Part shown: positions 14,613-22,267 of the stretch, in pieces
Layout of the letters: the number at the start of each line of letters is the position of its first letter
How positions within the stretch are numbered: position 1 is the first letter of the stretch
Assembly: GCA_023512375.1 (NCBI GenBank)
Contig: JAILZS010000018.1
Coordinates: 1-47,783 of the forward strand
DNA: 47,783 bases
Direction: 5' to 3'
DNA from: Bacillota bacterium
Lineage (GTDB): Bacteria; Bacillota; Sulfobacillia; JAJZYS01; JAILZS01
Translations under genes and position numbers: made by a program
Notes under the pieces: model-generated
Told to the model about the DNA's origin: nothing
Databases searched by the model: none
The model's input: only the letters and a program-made list of their open reading frames with translations

Positions 14613-16388
14613 CTACTCGACCGGCTCGTCCGCCAGGCGGGCGCGGCCGCCGAACACCCAACCGCGCAGCGCGTCGACCGTCACCCATTCGCCCGCCGTA
14701 AGGCGCGACGTCGCGCCCTCGGCGCCCACGACCACGGGTTTGCGCAGGCTCAACGCGGCCACGGCAGCCGTGCTGGAGAGGCCGCCCTCCTCCACCACGG
14801 CCGCCGCCGCCCGCGCCAGCGCCGCCGTGAAGCCGGGGACGTCGCCGCTTCGGGCCACGATCACGTTGTCCGCCTCGGCGCGCGCGGCGTCCTCGGCCCC
14901 GTTGACGATCAGCACCCGCCCGACCGCCTGGGCGCGGCCGATGCCCCGCCCCGCGGCCAGGCGAGGCGAGGCGGTGCGCACCTGCAAGAGGTCGGTGGCA
15001 CCCGAGGCGCCCGTCGCCGCCCCGCCCGTCACCACCGCCAGCGCCCCCTGGCGCACCAACCCGGCGGCCACGGCGGCGTCCAGCGCCGCCTCCCACGCCG
15101 CCCGGTCCGTGGGATCGGGCGCCACGAGGCTCTCGACCCCCCACACGACGGCCAGGGCGCGGGCCACACGGGGGCTCGGCGTGACCGCCACGACCGGCGT
15201 GCGCGGCCGGTGGCGGGCCACCATGCGCGCGGTGAAGCCGCCCGTGGTGGCAGTGACGATGGCGTCCGCCCTCAGGTCGGCGGCCACCTGCACGGTAGCC
15301 CGGCTTACGGCCTCGGTGGCGTTGGCCACCGGTGTGGGCAGGGCGGCGCGCAGGTAGGCGTGGAACTCGGGCGCCGCCTCGGTCGTACGGCAGATGCGGT
15401 CCATGACCTCGACTGCCGCCAGGGGGTGCGCGCCGCTTGCCGTCTCCGCCGACAGCATCACCGCGTCGGTGCCGTCCCACACGGCGTTGGCCACGTCCGA
15501 CGCCTCCGCCCGCGTGGGGCGGGGCGAGCGCACCATGGACTCGAGCATCTCGGTCGCCGTCACCACAGGCTTGCCGAGGCGGCGGGCAGCGGCGATGATG
15601 CGCTTCTGCACCGCCGGCACCTCCTCCACCGGCAGCTCCACGCCCAGGTCGCCGCGCGCCACCATGACGCCGTCGGCGGCGGCCAGGATGGCGTCCAGGT
15701 GGTCGAGGGCGGCGACCGTCTCGATCTTCGCCATGACCAGGGTCTGCCCCCCGGCCGCCTCGATCGCCCGCCGCACCGCCAACACGCCGTCTCGGTCGCG
15801 CAGAAACGAGGCCGCCGCCCACTCCACGCCCTCTCTCGCCGCCCACGCCAGATCGTCGGCGTCGGCGTCGGACAGGGCGGGCAGGGAAAGGGTGCGCCCG
15901 GGCACCTGCACCTTGCGCCCGGGCGTGATCCGCCCTCCCACCGCCACGCGCGTATGCACCTCGTCGCCCTCGATCCCCACCACCTCGAGGACGATGCGGC
16001 CGTCGTCCACGAGGACGCGGTCGCCCTCGCGCACGTCGGCGGCCAAGCCGGCGTGGTTGACGCCGCAGCGGCTCGCGTCGCCGGTCCGCCCAGACGCCCC
16101 GGCCACGAGGACGAAGGCGGCGCCAGCCACGAGATCCGCCCCGCCTCCGGCCACCTCCCCGAGGCGCACCTCCGGGCCGCGCGTGTCGACCATGGCGCCG
16201 ACGTGCCGGCCGGCCTCCGCGGCCGCGGCCCGCGCCGCTCGCAGGCGGCGGGCGTGGTCCTCCCGGCTGCCGTGCGACAGGTTGAGGCGCACCACGTCCA
16301 CACCGGCCCGGATCAGGGCTTCCAGAACGCCCGGCGCGTCGGTCGCCGGCCCCAGGGTGGCGACGATCTTCGTGCGCCGTCCGCCCAC
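14613..16388 (-). CDS. pyk: Pyruvate kinase with extra C-terminal domain
   Basis: 591 residues, longer than the ~470 of E. coli PykF and matching the Bacillus form with a C-terminal PEP-utiliser-like domain. The motifs RTKIVATLGPA, NLSHGS, DTRGPEVRLG, VMAKIET, MVARGDLGVELP and TATEMLESM are in order. The enzyme converts PEP and ADP to pyruvate and ATP. DTRGPE has Arg where most enzymes have Lys. In the extra domain the phosphohistidine position of related PEP enzymes reads GGLSSTAAV, with Thr in place of His. GTG 16388 follows GGGAGGAGGGGG. A 69-residue protein gene ends 34 bases upstream, so the two are likely co-transcribed. Confidence 0.95.
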   Translation of the reverse strand: MGGRRTKIVATLGPATDAPGVLEALIRAGVDVVRLNLSHGSREDHARRLRAARAAAAEAGRHVGAMVDTRGPEVRLGEVAGGGADLVAGAAFVLVAGASGRTGDASRCGVNHAGLAADVREGDRVLVDDGRIVLEVVGIEGDEVHTRVAVGGRITPGRKVQVPGRTLSLPALSDADADDLAWAAREGVEWAAASFLRDRDGVLAVRRAIEAAGGQTLVMAKIETVAALDHLDAILAAADGVMVARGDLGVELPVEEVPAVQKRIIAAARRLGKPVVTATEMLESMVRSPRPTRAEASDVANAVWDGTDAVMLSAETASGAHPLAAVEVMDRICRTTEAAPEFHAYLRAALPTPVANATEAVSRATVQVAADLRADAIVTATTGGFTARMVARHRPRTPVVAVTPSPRVARALAVVWGVESLVAPDPTDRAAWEAALDAAVAAGLVRQGALAVVTGGAATGASGATDLLQVRTASPRLAAGRGIGRAQAVGRVLIVNGAEDAARAEADNVIVARSGDVPGFTAALARAAAAVVEEGGLSSTAAVAALSLRKPVVVGAEGATSRLTAGEWVTVDALRGWVFGGRARLADEPVE

Positions 16389-16422
16389 GCCGTCCCCCTC
16401 CTCCCGCTTCCGTCCGGGCGCG

Positions 16423-16632
16423 CTAGCGCTTGGGCCCCGCGTCCTCCGCGATCACGCGGGCCAGTACGGCCTGGGCCTCCGCCAGCTCGCCGTCCAGCAC
16501 CATGACCTCGTCCGCCCCGGCCTGCACGCCGCCCACGCGCCGCGTCCGCCACGCCACGCCGGCCTCGTCCAAGGCCTGGGTGAGGCGGCGCAGGCGGTCC
16601 GGGTGGGACGCCACGTAGATCACCTTCCACAC
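16423..16632 (-). CDS. Small conserved protein (69 aa) next to pyruvate kinase
   Basis: The protein starts MWKVIYVASHPDRLRRLTQ, then has an alternating hydrophobic pattern ending in VMVLDGELAEAQAVLARVI. This resembles short proteins encoded beside pfkA/pyk in thermophilic clostridia that keep an MWKVIYIA start and a DUF2007-like alpha/beta fold. It has no enzyme motif. The GTG start at 16632 has a GAAGGGAAGGG stretch upstream, and the gene sits 18 bases after kbl and 34 before pyk. A link to central metabolism is suggested only by position. Confidence 0.72.
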   Translation of the reverse strand: MWKVIYVASHPDRLRRLTQALDEAGVAWRTRRVGGVQAGADEVMVLDGELAEAQAVLARVIAEDAGPKR

Positions 16633-16650
16633 GCGTGTCCGCCCTTCCCT

Positions 16651-17832
16651 TCAGGCCAAAAGGCCCACCGCCCGCCCGGCGCGCTCGAAGGCGCCCAGGG
16701 CGGCGTCCAGGTCTTCGGGCGTGTGCTCCGCCGTGACGATCGTCCGCACCCGCGCCATGCCGCGCGGCACGGTGGGGAAGACGATGCCCTGGGCGAAGAC
16801 GCCCTCCTCCAGCAGGCGGTCGGAAAGCGCGAGGGCGCGCCGCTCGTCGAAGGCCATCACCGGGGTGATGGGCGTCTCGCTCGCCCCCGTGTCGAATCCC
16901 AGGGCGCGCAGGCCCTCCTTGAAGCGGCGCGTGTTCGCCCACAGGCGCTCGACGCGCTCGGGTTCGTCCGCCAGCACGCGCAAGGCCTCGCGGCAGGCGG
17001 CGGCCACGCCCGGCGGGTGGGAGGTGGAGAACAGGAAGGGGCGGGCGCGTTGCGTGAGCAGCTCCACCAGCGGACGGGCGGCGGCGGCGTACCCGCCCAC
17101 CACCCCCACCGCCTTGGACAAGGTGCCGATCTGCACGTGCACCCGGTCCTCCAGGCCGAAGTGGGCCACCGTCCCCCGTCCGCCCGGACCCATCACGCCG
17201 CTGCCGTGGGCGTCGTCGACGTACACGGCGGCGTCGTACCGCTCCGCCAGGGGGACCAGGTCGGGCAGTCGGGCCACGTCGCCGTCCATGGAGAAGACGC
17301 CGTCGGTGATCACCACCGCGTGCCGAAAGCGCCCGCGGTGGCGGCGGAGCTGGTCGGCCAGGTCATCCATGTCGGCGTGGCGGAAGCGGACCACCTCCGC
17401 CCGCGACAGGCGGCAACCGTCGATGATGGAGGCATGGTTGAGGGCGTCGGAGAAGATGCCGTCGCCGTCCCCCGCCAGCACGGGGATCACCGCCAGGTTG
17501 GCGGTGAAGCCGCTCTGGAAGGTGAGCGCCGCCTCGCTCCCTTTGAACGCGGCCAGATCCCGCTCCAGGTCGAGATGCACCTGCATCGTGCCCACGATGG
17601 TGCGCACCGCCCCCGAGCCCACGCCCAGGCGCTCGGTCGCCTCCACCATGGCCCGCACCAGGCGGGGGTGGCCCGCCAGGCCCAGGTAGTTGTTGGACGC
17701 GAGGTTGATCACGGGCCGGCCCTGGATGACGGCCCGCGCCCCCTGGCGCCCCGTGAGGACGGCCGGCTCCCGGTACACGCCCTCGTCGCGGAGGCGGGCG
17801 ACCTCCGCCTCGATGTACCCCAGCGTCGCCAC
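16651..17832 (-). CDS. kbl: Glycine C-acetyltransferase (2-amino-3-ketobutyrate CoA ligase)
   Basis: 393 residues of the alpha-oxoamine synthase family. ASNNYLGL (residues 45-52), the TFQSGFTANL segment, SDALNHASIIDG, VDDAHGSGV and the PLP lysine K240 in GTLSKAVG are all in place. It splits 2-amino-3-ketobutyrate with CoA into glycine and acetyl-CoA, the step after threonine dehydrogenase. GTG 17832 follows GGGAGGGAG at 6 bases. The tdh gene ends 39 bases upstream on the same strand, which strongly supports this role. 8-amino-7-oxononanoate synthase (bioF) is the main alternative but has no supporting neighbours. Confidence 0.92.
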   Translation of the reverse strand: MATLGYIEAEVARLRDEGVYREPAVLTGRQGARAVIQGRPVINLASNNYLGLAGHPRLVRAMVEATERLGVGSGAVRTIVGTMQVHLDLERDLAAFKGSEAALTFQSGFTANLAVIPVLAGDGDGIFSDALNHASIIDGCRLSRAEVVRFRHADMDDLADQLRRHRGRFRHAVVITDGVFSMDGDVARLPDLVPLAERYDAAVYVDDAHGSGVMGPGGRGTVAHFGLEDRVHVQIGTLSKAVGVVGGYAAAARPLVELLTQRARPFLFSTSHPPGVAAACREALRVLADEPERVERLWANTRRFKEGLRALGFDTGASETPITPVMAFDERRALALSDRLLEEGVFAQGIVFPTVPRGMARVRTIVTAEHTPEDLDAALGAFERAGRAVGLLA

Positions 17833-17871
17833 GGCGCTCCCTCCCGTCTCCTCCTCCGTCGTCCGCCCCGG

Positions 17872-18930
17872 TCAGGGCGAGCCTCCGCCGATCTCCACCA
17901 GCACCTTGCCCGCGTGGCCCCCGGCCGCCGTCTCGATCGCCCGCTCCACCTCCTCGAGCGGGAAGCGATGGGTGACGAGGGGCGACAAGTCCACGAGGCC
18001 GCGCGCCACCAGGCGGGTGGCGTCGAGCCAGGTCTGCCACAGCCGCCGCCCTGTCACGCCCTGCACCGCCACCCCCCGCATCACCACCCCCTCCGCCCAG
18101 TCGACGGCCGCCGCCGTCGGCGCCAGCCCCAACACCGCCACCCGCCCGGCCGAGCGCACGGCGGCGAGACAGAGGCGCAGGGCGTCGGGGCTGCCCGACA
18201 TCTCCAGGGCCACGTCCACGCCGCTCGCCTCGCCCGCCGCCGCCCGCACGGCGCCGGCATCCGCCTCGTCCGGCGCCAAGGCGGCGTCCGCCCCCATGCG
18301 CAGGGCGAGGGCACGCCGCTCAGGCGAGCTCTCCACGACGACCACGGACGCCGCCCCCGCCGCCCGTGCCACCGCCGCCGCCCCCAGGCCCGTGGGCCCG
18401 GCACCGGTGATGAGCACCGTGCGCGCCGTCAGGGGCTGGGCCAGGGCGGTGTGGACGGCGTTGCCGAACGACTCGAGCAAAGCCGCCACATGCCAGGGGA
18501 CGCCGTCGGGCACCGGCCACGCGTTGGTCGCCGGCACCACCAGGCGGTCGGCGAAGGCGCCGTCGCGGTCCAGGCCCAGGATCCGGACGTTGGCGCAGGC
18601 GTGGCCGTCGCCGGTGCGGCAGGCCAGGCAGCGGCCGCACACCACGTGCGTCTCCACCGCCACGCGCTCGCCCACCCGCCGCGGATCGACGCCGGCGCCC
18701 ACGGCCTCCACCGTGCCGGCGCACTCGTGCCCCAGCGTGAGCGGCGGCCTTACCCGCCGCGCCGCCCACTCGTTCCAGTGCCAGACGCTCACGTCCGTGC
18801 CACAGACCGACGCAGCGGCCACCCGCACCCGTACCTCGCCCGGCCCGGGCTCCGGCACCGGCAGGCGGCTGAGCACCGCGCCGGGTTCGGGGCGTTCCTT
18901 GCGCACCGCGCGCATCGCCCGCTCGTCCAT
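17872..18930 (-). CDS. tdh: L-threonine 3-dehydrogenase (zinc-dependent)
   Basis: 352 residues, medium-chain dehydrogenase fold. Catalytic zinc ligands are C43 in SVCGTD and H68/E69 in GHE. The structural zinc site is C98, C101, C104 and C112. The NAD site is GAGPTGLGAAAVA. It oxidises threonine to 2-amino-3-ketobutyrate. The segment after CGTD reads VSVWHWNEWA, where E. coli-type enzymes have VHIYxWDEW, so the conserved His is replaced by Ser. The next gene, kbl, supplies the second step. ATG 18930 has GGAGG 5 bases upstream. Confidence 0.9.
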   Translation of the reverse strand: MDERAMRAVRKERPEPGAVLSRLPVPEPGPGEVRVRVAAASVCGTDVSVWHWNEWAARRVRPPLTLGHECAGTVEAVGAGVDPRRVGERVAVETHVVCGRCLACRTGDGHACANVRILGLDRDGAFADRLVVPATNAWPVPDGVPWHVAALLESFGNAVHTALAQPLTARTVLITGAGPTGLGAAAVARAAGAASVVVVESSPERRALALRMGADAALAPDEADAGAVRAAAGEASGVDVALEMSGSPDALRLCLAAVRSAGRVAVLGLAPTAAAVDWAEGVVMRGVAVQGVTGRRLWQTWLDATRLVARGLVDLSPLVTHRFPLEEVERAIETAAGGHAGKVLVEIGGGSP

Positions 18931-18970
18931 GGCCGCCTCCCCTCCGCCCCGGGGCGGGAACCGTTACTCT

Positions 18971-18976
18971 ATTGTG
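18971..18976 (-). promoter_or_regulatory. Possible -10 box for tdh-kbl
   Basis: CACAAT on the minus strand, about 40 bases before the tdh ATG. No clear -35 is seen. It mirrors the CACAAT on the other side of this divergent region. Confidence 0.25.
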
Positions 18977-19029
18977 CCTTGCCTTGCCACCCCTGTCGCC
19001 GGCCCTTCGGCCCCTTGACCCGCGCGGCG

Positions 19030-19044
19030 GCAATTCTAGGCGAA
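19030..19044. promoter_or_regulatory. Inverted repeat between tdh and htrA-like gene
   Basis: AATTC-TAGGC-GAATT, a perfect 5-base dyad with a 5-base spacer. It stands out as AT-rich in GC-rich DNA and lies midway between two divergent genes. It could be an operator; there is no direct evidence. Confidence 0.3.
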
Positions 19045-19091
19045 TTCCAAGCCGGGCGGAAGGCTGGCCTAAAGCGCGGCGCCCGACGACA

Positions 19092-19100
19092 TGGCACAAT
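19092..19100 (+). promoter_or_regulatory. Candidate extended -10 promoter of the HtrA-like protease
   Basis: TGGCACAAT on the plus strand, a TGn extension plus CACAAT, about 42 bases before GTG 19142. No convincing -35 is present. Confidence 0.35.
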
Positions 19101-19141
19101 GCATTCGTCGAAACGACCGATCCCCGACAGGAGGTGTTGCG

Positions 19142-20278
19142 GTGCGCACCGTGCGAGCGGCCGCGGCCCTGGCCGTGGCCTTCGCCACCGGCGCCGTCGT
19201 GGCCCTGGGCGCGTCCTCGGTGCACGACTACCTGGCGCAGGGCGGGCCGGCGCTGGCCGCAAGCCCGATCGGCGTCCGGTACGTGAACCAGTCGCCGCCC
19301 AACCAGGTGATGACCACCAACCTCATCGCGGACGTGGCCGCCAAGGCGGAGCCCGCCGTCGTCACCGTCACCGCCCACATCCCGGGCTCGACCCAGAGCG
19401 ACGGCTTCTTCCCCTTCGCCGTCCCGCCCCAGACGAGCAACGGCAGCGGTTTCATCATCAGCTCCGACGGTTACATCGTCACGAACGACCACGTGATCGA
19501 GGGCGCCTCGAGCATCCAGGTGAGCGTCAACGGCTACCCCCACCCGTTCGCCGCCCGGCTGGTCGGCGCCTCCTTCGCCCTCGACCTCGCCGTGCTGAAG
19601 ATCCAGGCCCCCCGCCCCCTGCCCACGCTGCCCCTAGGCAACAGCGACGCCACGCGCGTCGGGCAGTGGGACATCGCCATCGGCAACCCCTACGGCCTGA
19701 GCAACACCCTCACAGTGGGCGTCATCTCGGCCGAGGGGAGGCCGCTCACCATCGGCAACCGCAACTACCAGGATCTCCTGCAGACCGACGCCCCCATCAA
19801 CCCCGGCAACTCCGGGGGGCCGCTGCTCAACCTCGCGGGCCAGGTGATCGGCATCAACACCGCCGTGCAGGCCAACGGCCAGGGCCTGGGCTTCGCCATC
19901 CCCATCAACACGGCGCGCAAGGTGCTGGGCGACCTCCTCACCAAGGGATACGTGCCCCACCCCTGGCTGGGCGTGGGGGTGGTGAGCGACAACCCCGCCA
20001 ACGCCGCCCAGTACGGCCTGAGCGTGGACCAGGGGGCGATCGTCGCCCAGGTGATGTCGGGCAGCCCCGCCGCCCGCGCCGGGCTCCAGGTGGGCGACGT
20101 GATCACCGCCGTGGACGGCCGTGCCGTCGCATCGGCCCAAGCCCTCGTGAACGCCATCTCCTCGCGCCAGGTGGGCGCGTCGGTGACGCTCACGGTGGCG
20201 CGGGGCAGCCAGACCCTCACCCTTCGCGTCCGCCTGGCACAAGAGCCGAACAACCTGCCGAGCGGCACGACCGGCTGA
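19142..20278 (+). CDS. HtrA/DegP-type serine protease, membrane anchored
   Basis: 378 residues. One N-terminal membrane helix (about 6-25) is followed by a trypsin-like domain with H117 in TNDHVIEG, D149 in ALDLAVLKI and S224 in GNSGGPL, a complete triad. A C-terminal PDZ domain (about 270-370) holds SPAARAGLQVGDVITAVDG. HtrA proteins degrade or hold misfolded proteins outside the membrane. GTG 19142 was chosen because AGGAGGTG lies 7 bases upstream; the ATG at 19091 has no ribosome site. The gene stands alone and is divergent from tdh, with a strong hairpin after its stop. Confidence 0.93.
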   Translation: MRTVRAAAALAVAFATGAVVALGASSVHDYLAQGGPALAASPIGVRYVNQSPPNQVMTTNLIADVAAKAEPAVVTVTAHIPGSTQSDGFFPFAVPPQTSNGSGFIISSDGYIVTNDHVIEGASSIQVSVNGYPHPFAARLVGASFALDLAVLKIQAPRPLPTLPLGNSDATRVGQWDIAIGNPYGLSNTLTVGVISAEGRPLTIGNRNYQDLLQTDAPINPGNSGGPLLNLAGQVIGINTAVQANGQGLGFAIPINTARKVLGDLLTKGYVPHPWLGVGVVSDNPANAAQYGLSVDQGAIVAQVMSGSPAARAGLQVGDVITAVDGRAVASAQALVNAISSRQVGASVTLTVARGSQTLTLRVRLAQEPNNLPSGTTG

Positions 20279-20302
20279 CGCCGCCCGTTTCGCCCCACCG
20301 CT

Positions 20303-20329
20303 GCACCCCGCCAAGCCATGGCGGGGTGC
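20303..20329 (+). terminator. Strong hairpin after the HtrA-like gene
   Basis: A perfect 10-base stem GCACCCCGCC / GGCGGGGTGC around the loop AAGCCAT, 25 bases after the stop codon. No T-run follows, which is common for hairpins in very GC-rich genomes. Confidence 0.6.
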
Positions 20330-20419
20330 GGTCGCGTGCGGCCGTCCTCGACCTCAAGCGCCGCCACGGCACAGGTGCAGATGAACGTGGTGACGCCGCA
20401 ACGCCCCCCATCGTCCGCG

Positions 20420-20449
20420 TTGACCCCTGATCCCTCACGGCGGTACGAT
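20420..20449 (+). promoter_or_regulatory. Sigma-A promoter of the ABC transporter genes
   Basis: TTGACC (20420-20425), 18-base spacer, TACGAT (20444-20449). The -10 overlaps the ATG of the longest open frame at 20448, which argues that translation really starts downstream at GTG 20523. Confidence 0.55.
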
Positions 20450-20522
20450 GGGCGCGACGACGGCCGGCTCCCCGCCCGCCCCGGGGCGCCGCCGTCGCGC
20501 GCCGCCGGGAGGGGGTGGAAGC

Positions 20523-22244
20523 GTGGTCGAGCGCCGTCTGCGCCCGTTTGCGCCCCCGCGCGTCCACCCCGCCCTGGGCGTCGACGCCGCCCTCCTGGTG
20601 GGCGTCCTCCTCCTCCTGTACGCCCTGGTGCGCGCCGCTCCGGCGGTGGCGGGTCCCATCGCCCACGCCCCGGCCATCTCCCTCTCACCGGCCTCCCTGC
20701 CGGGGTACGTGGGGCTGTCGCTCCTTCGCATGACGGCGGCCTTCGCAGCTTCGCTCCTGTTCAGCCTCGTATACGGCTACGTCGCCGCCCACTCCGCCGC
20801 CGCCGAGCGCATCCTCATCCCCCTCCTCGACATCCTGCAGTCGGTGCCGGTATTGGGCTTTCTCAGCTTCACCGTCACCGCCTTCGTCCAGTTGGCGCCG
20901 GGGAGCCTCATCGGGCCCCAACTCGCCTCCGTGTTCGCCATCTTCACGGCCCAGGCGTGGAACATGACCTTCGCCTTCTACCATAGCCTGCGCACCATCC
21001 CGCGCGACCTGGGGGAGGCCGCCGCCCTCTACCACCTCGGGCCCCTCGAGCGGCTGTTGCAGCTCGAGCTCCCGGCAGCCGTCATCCCCCTGGTCTGGAA
21101 CTCCATGCTCAGCTTCGGGGCGAGCTGGGTGTTCCTCACGGCGAGCGAGGCCATCACCGTCTCCTCCCACACCATCCTCCTGCCCGGGATCGGCTCGTAC
21201 ATCGCCGTGGCCATCGCCCGCGGCGCCGCCGGACCGGTGATGTGGGCGATCGCCACCATGCTGGCCGTGGTGGTCCTCCTCGACCAGCTGGTGTGGCGGC
21301 CGCTTGTCGCCTGGTCCCACCGCTACCAGCTCACGGCCAACGCCCCCACGGGCGAGGAGCCGACCTCCTGGGCGCTCACCCTTCTCACCCGGAGCGCGCT
21401 CCTCCCCTGGTTGGGGCGGCATCTGGCGGCGCCGCTGGAGCGCCTGCGCCAGCGCGGGGCGGGCGGGCTCGAGGAGGTCGGCCCGCTCCGCCCCTGGGTG
21501 GGCCGGGTGGCGGGGGCGCTCCTCCTCCTGGCGGCGGCGGCCGCCATCCTGCCCGCCCTCTGGCACCTGGCGCAAGCGATGGCGGCCATGCCGGCGGCGG
21601 TGTACGCCCGCTTCCTCCTGGCCACCGCCGCCACGCTGGCCCGCGTCCTGGCTGCGGTGCTGCTCGGCGCCCTTTGGTGCGTGCCCGTGGGCGTGGCCAT
21701 CGGTCAATCCCGCCGCCTCACCGCGTACCTTGAGCCGGTGGTGCAGAACGCCGCCGCCTTCCCCGCCAACCTCCTGTACGGCCTCGCCGTCCTCCTCTTC
21801 CTGCGCCTCCACCTGAGCATGTCCTTCGGCGCCGTCCTCCTCATGATGCTGGGCACCCAGTGGTACATCCTGTTCAACATCATCGCCGGCACCCAGGCCC
21901 TGACGGGCGACCTCCTGGAGGCGGGCAAGGTGTTCGGCCTGCGCGGCATGGAACGCTGGCGCTCCCTCATCCTGCCCGGCATCTTTCCGTCCCTGGTGAC
22001 GGGAGGGCTGACGGCGGCGGGCGGTGCGTGGAACCTCTCCATCCTCGCCGAGGCCGCCTCCTGGGCCGGGCACCGCCTGGTGGCCTTCGGCCTCGGCTCG
22101 CTCATCACCCAGGCGGCGGGGAGCGGACAGGAGGCCCACCTGTTCCTCGGCATCCTCCTCATGTCGGCCACGGTGGTGGGCCTCAACGCCGTCCTTTGGC
22201 GCCCGCTCTACCGCTTGGCGGAGAGCCGCTTCCACATCGAGTGA
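20523..22244 (+). CDS. Duplicated ABC transporter permease (anion/nitrate-sulfonate class)
   Basis: 573 residues with two consecutive BPD_transp_1 domains. The first (about 60-270) and second (about 335-560) each have five to six helices and an EAA-type loop (DLGEAAALYHLGPLERLL and DLLEAGKVFGLRGMERWR). This matches the anion-transport class with a duplicated permease component (COG4986). One chain can form the whole membrane channel. The ATPase gene follows after 23 bases. No binding-protein gene is adjacent, so the substrate is unknown; nitrate, sulfonate or another oxyanion is a guess from the family. GTG 20523 is preferred because a promoter overlaps the upstream ATG and G-rich ribosome sites precede it. 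Confidence 0.88.
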   Translation: MVERRLRPFAPPRVHPALGVDAALLVGVLLLLYALVRAAPAVAGPIAHAPAISLSPASLPGYVGLSLLRMTAAFAASLLFSLVYGYVAAHSAAAERILIPLLDILQSVPVLGFLSFTVTAFVQLAPGSLIGPQLASVFAIFTAQAWNMTFAFYHSLRTIPRDLGEAAALYHLGPLERLLQLELPAAVIPLVWNSMLSFGASWVFLTASEAITVSSHTILLPGIGSYIAVAIARGAAGPVMWAIATMLAVVVLLDQLVWRPLVAWSHRYQLTANAPTGEEPTSWALTLLTRSALLPWLGRHLAAPLERLRQRGAGGLEEVGPLRPWVGRVAGALLLLAAAAAILPALWHLAQAMAAMPAAVYARFLLATAATLARVLAAVLLGALWCVPVGVAIGQSRRLTAYLEPVVQNAAAFPANLLYGLAVLLFLRLHLSMSFGAVLLMMLGTQWYILFNIIAGTQALTGDLLEAGKVFGLRGMERWRSLILPGIFPSLVTGGLTAAGGAWNLSILAEAASWAGHRLVAFGLGSLITQAAGSGQEAHLFLGILLMSATVVGLNAVLWRPLYRLAESRFHIE

Positions 22245-22267
22245 CCGGTCGGAAGGGGGGTCCGTCG

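Noticed and set aside
13677-16505. A 942-codon plus-strand frame
   Set aside because: It is antisense to polA, a tRNA and pyk and has no protein-like motif.
15394-20430. A 1678-codon plus-strand open frame
   Set aside because: It runs antisense to pyk, kbl and tdh and then out of frame through the HtrA gene. It is Arg/Pro/Ala-rich with no family motif, as expected by chance in very GC-rich DNA.
20448-20522. ATG 20448 as start of the duplicated permease
   Set aside because: The codon lies in the -10 box of the likely promoter and has no ribosome site.
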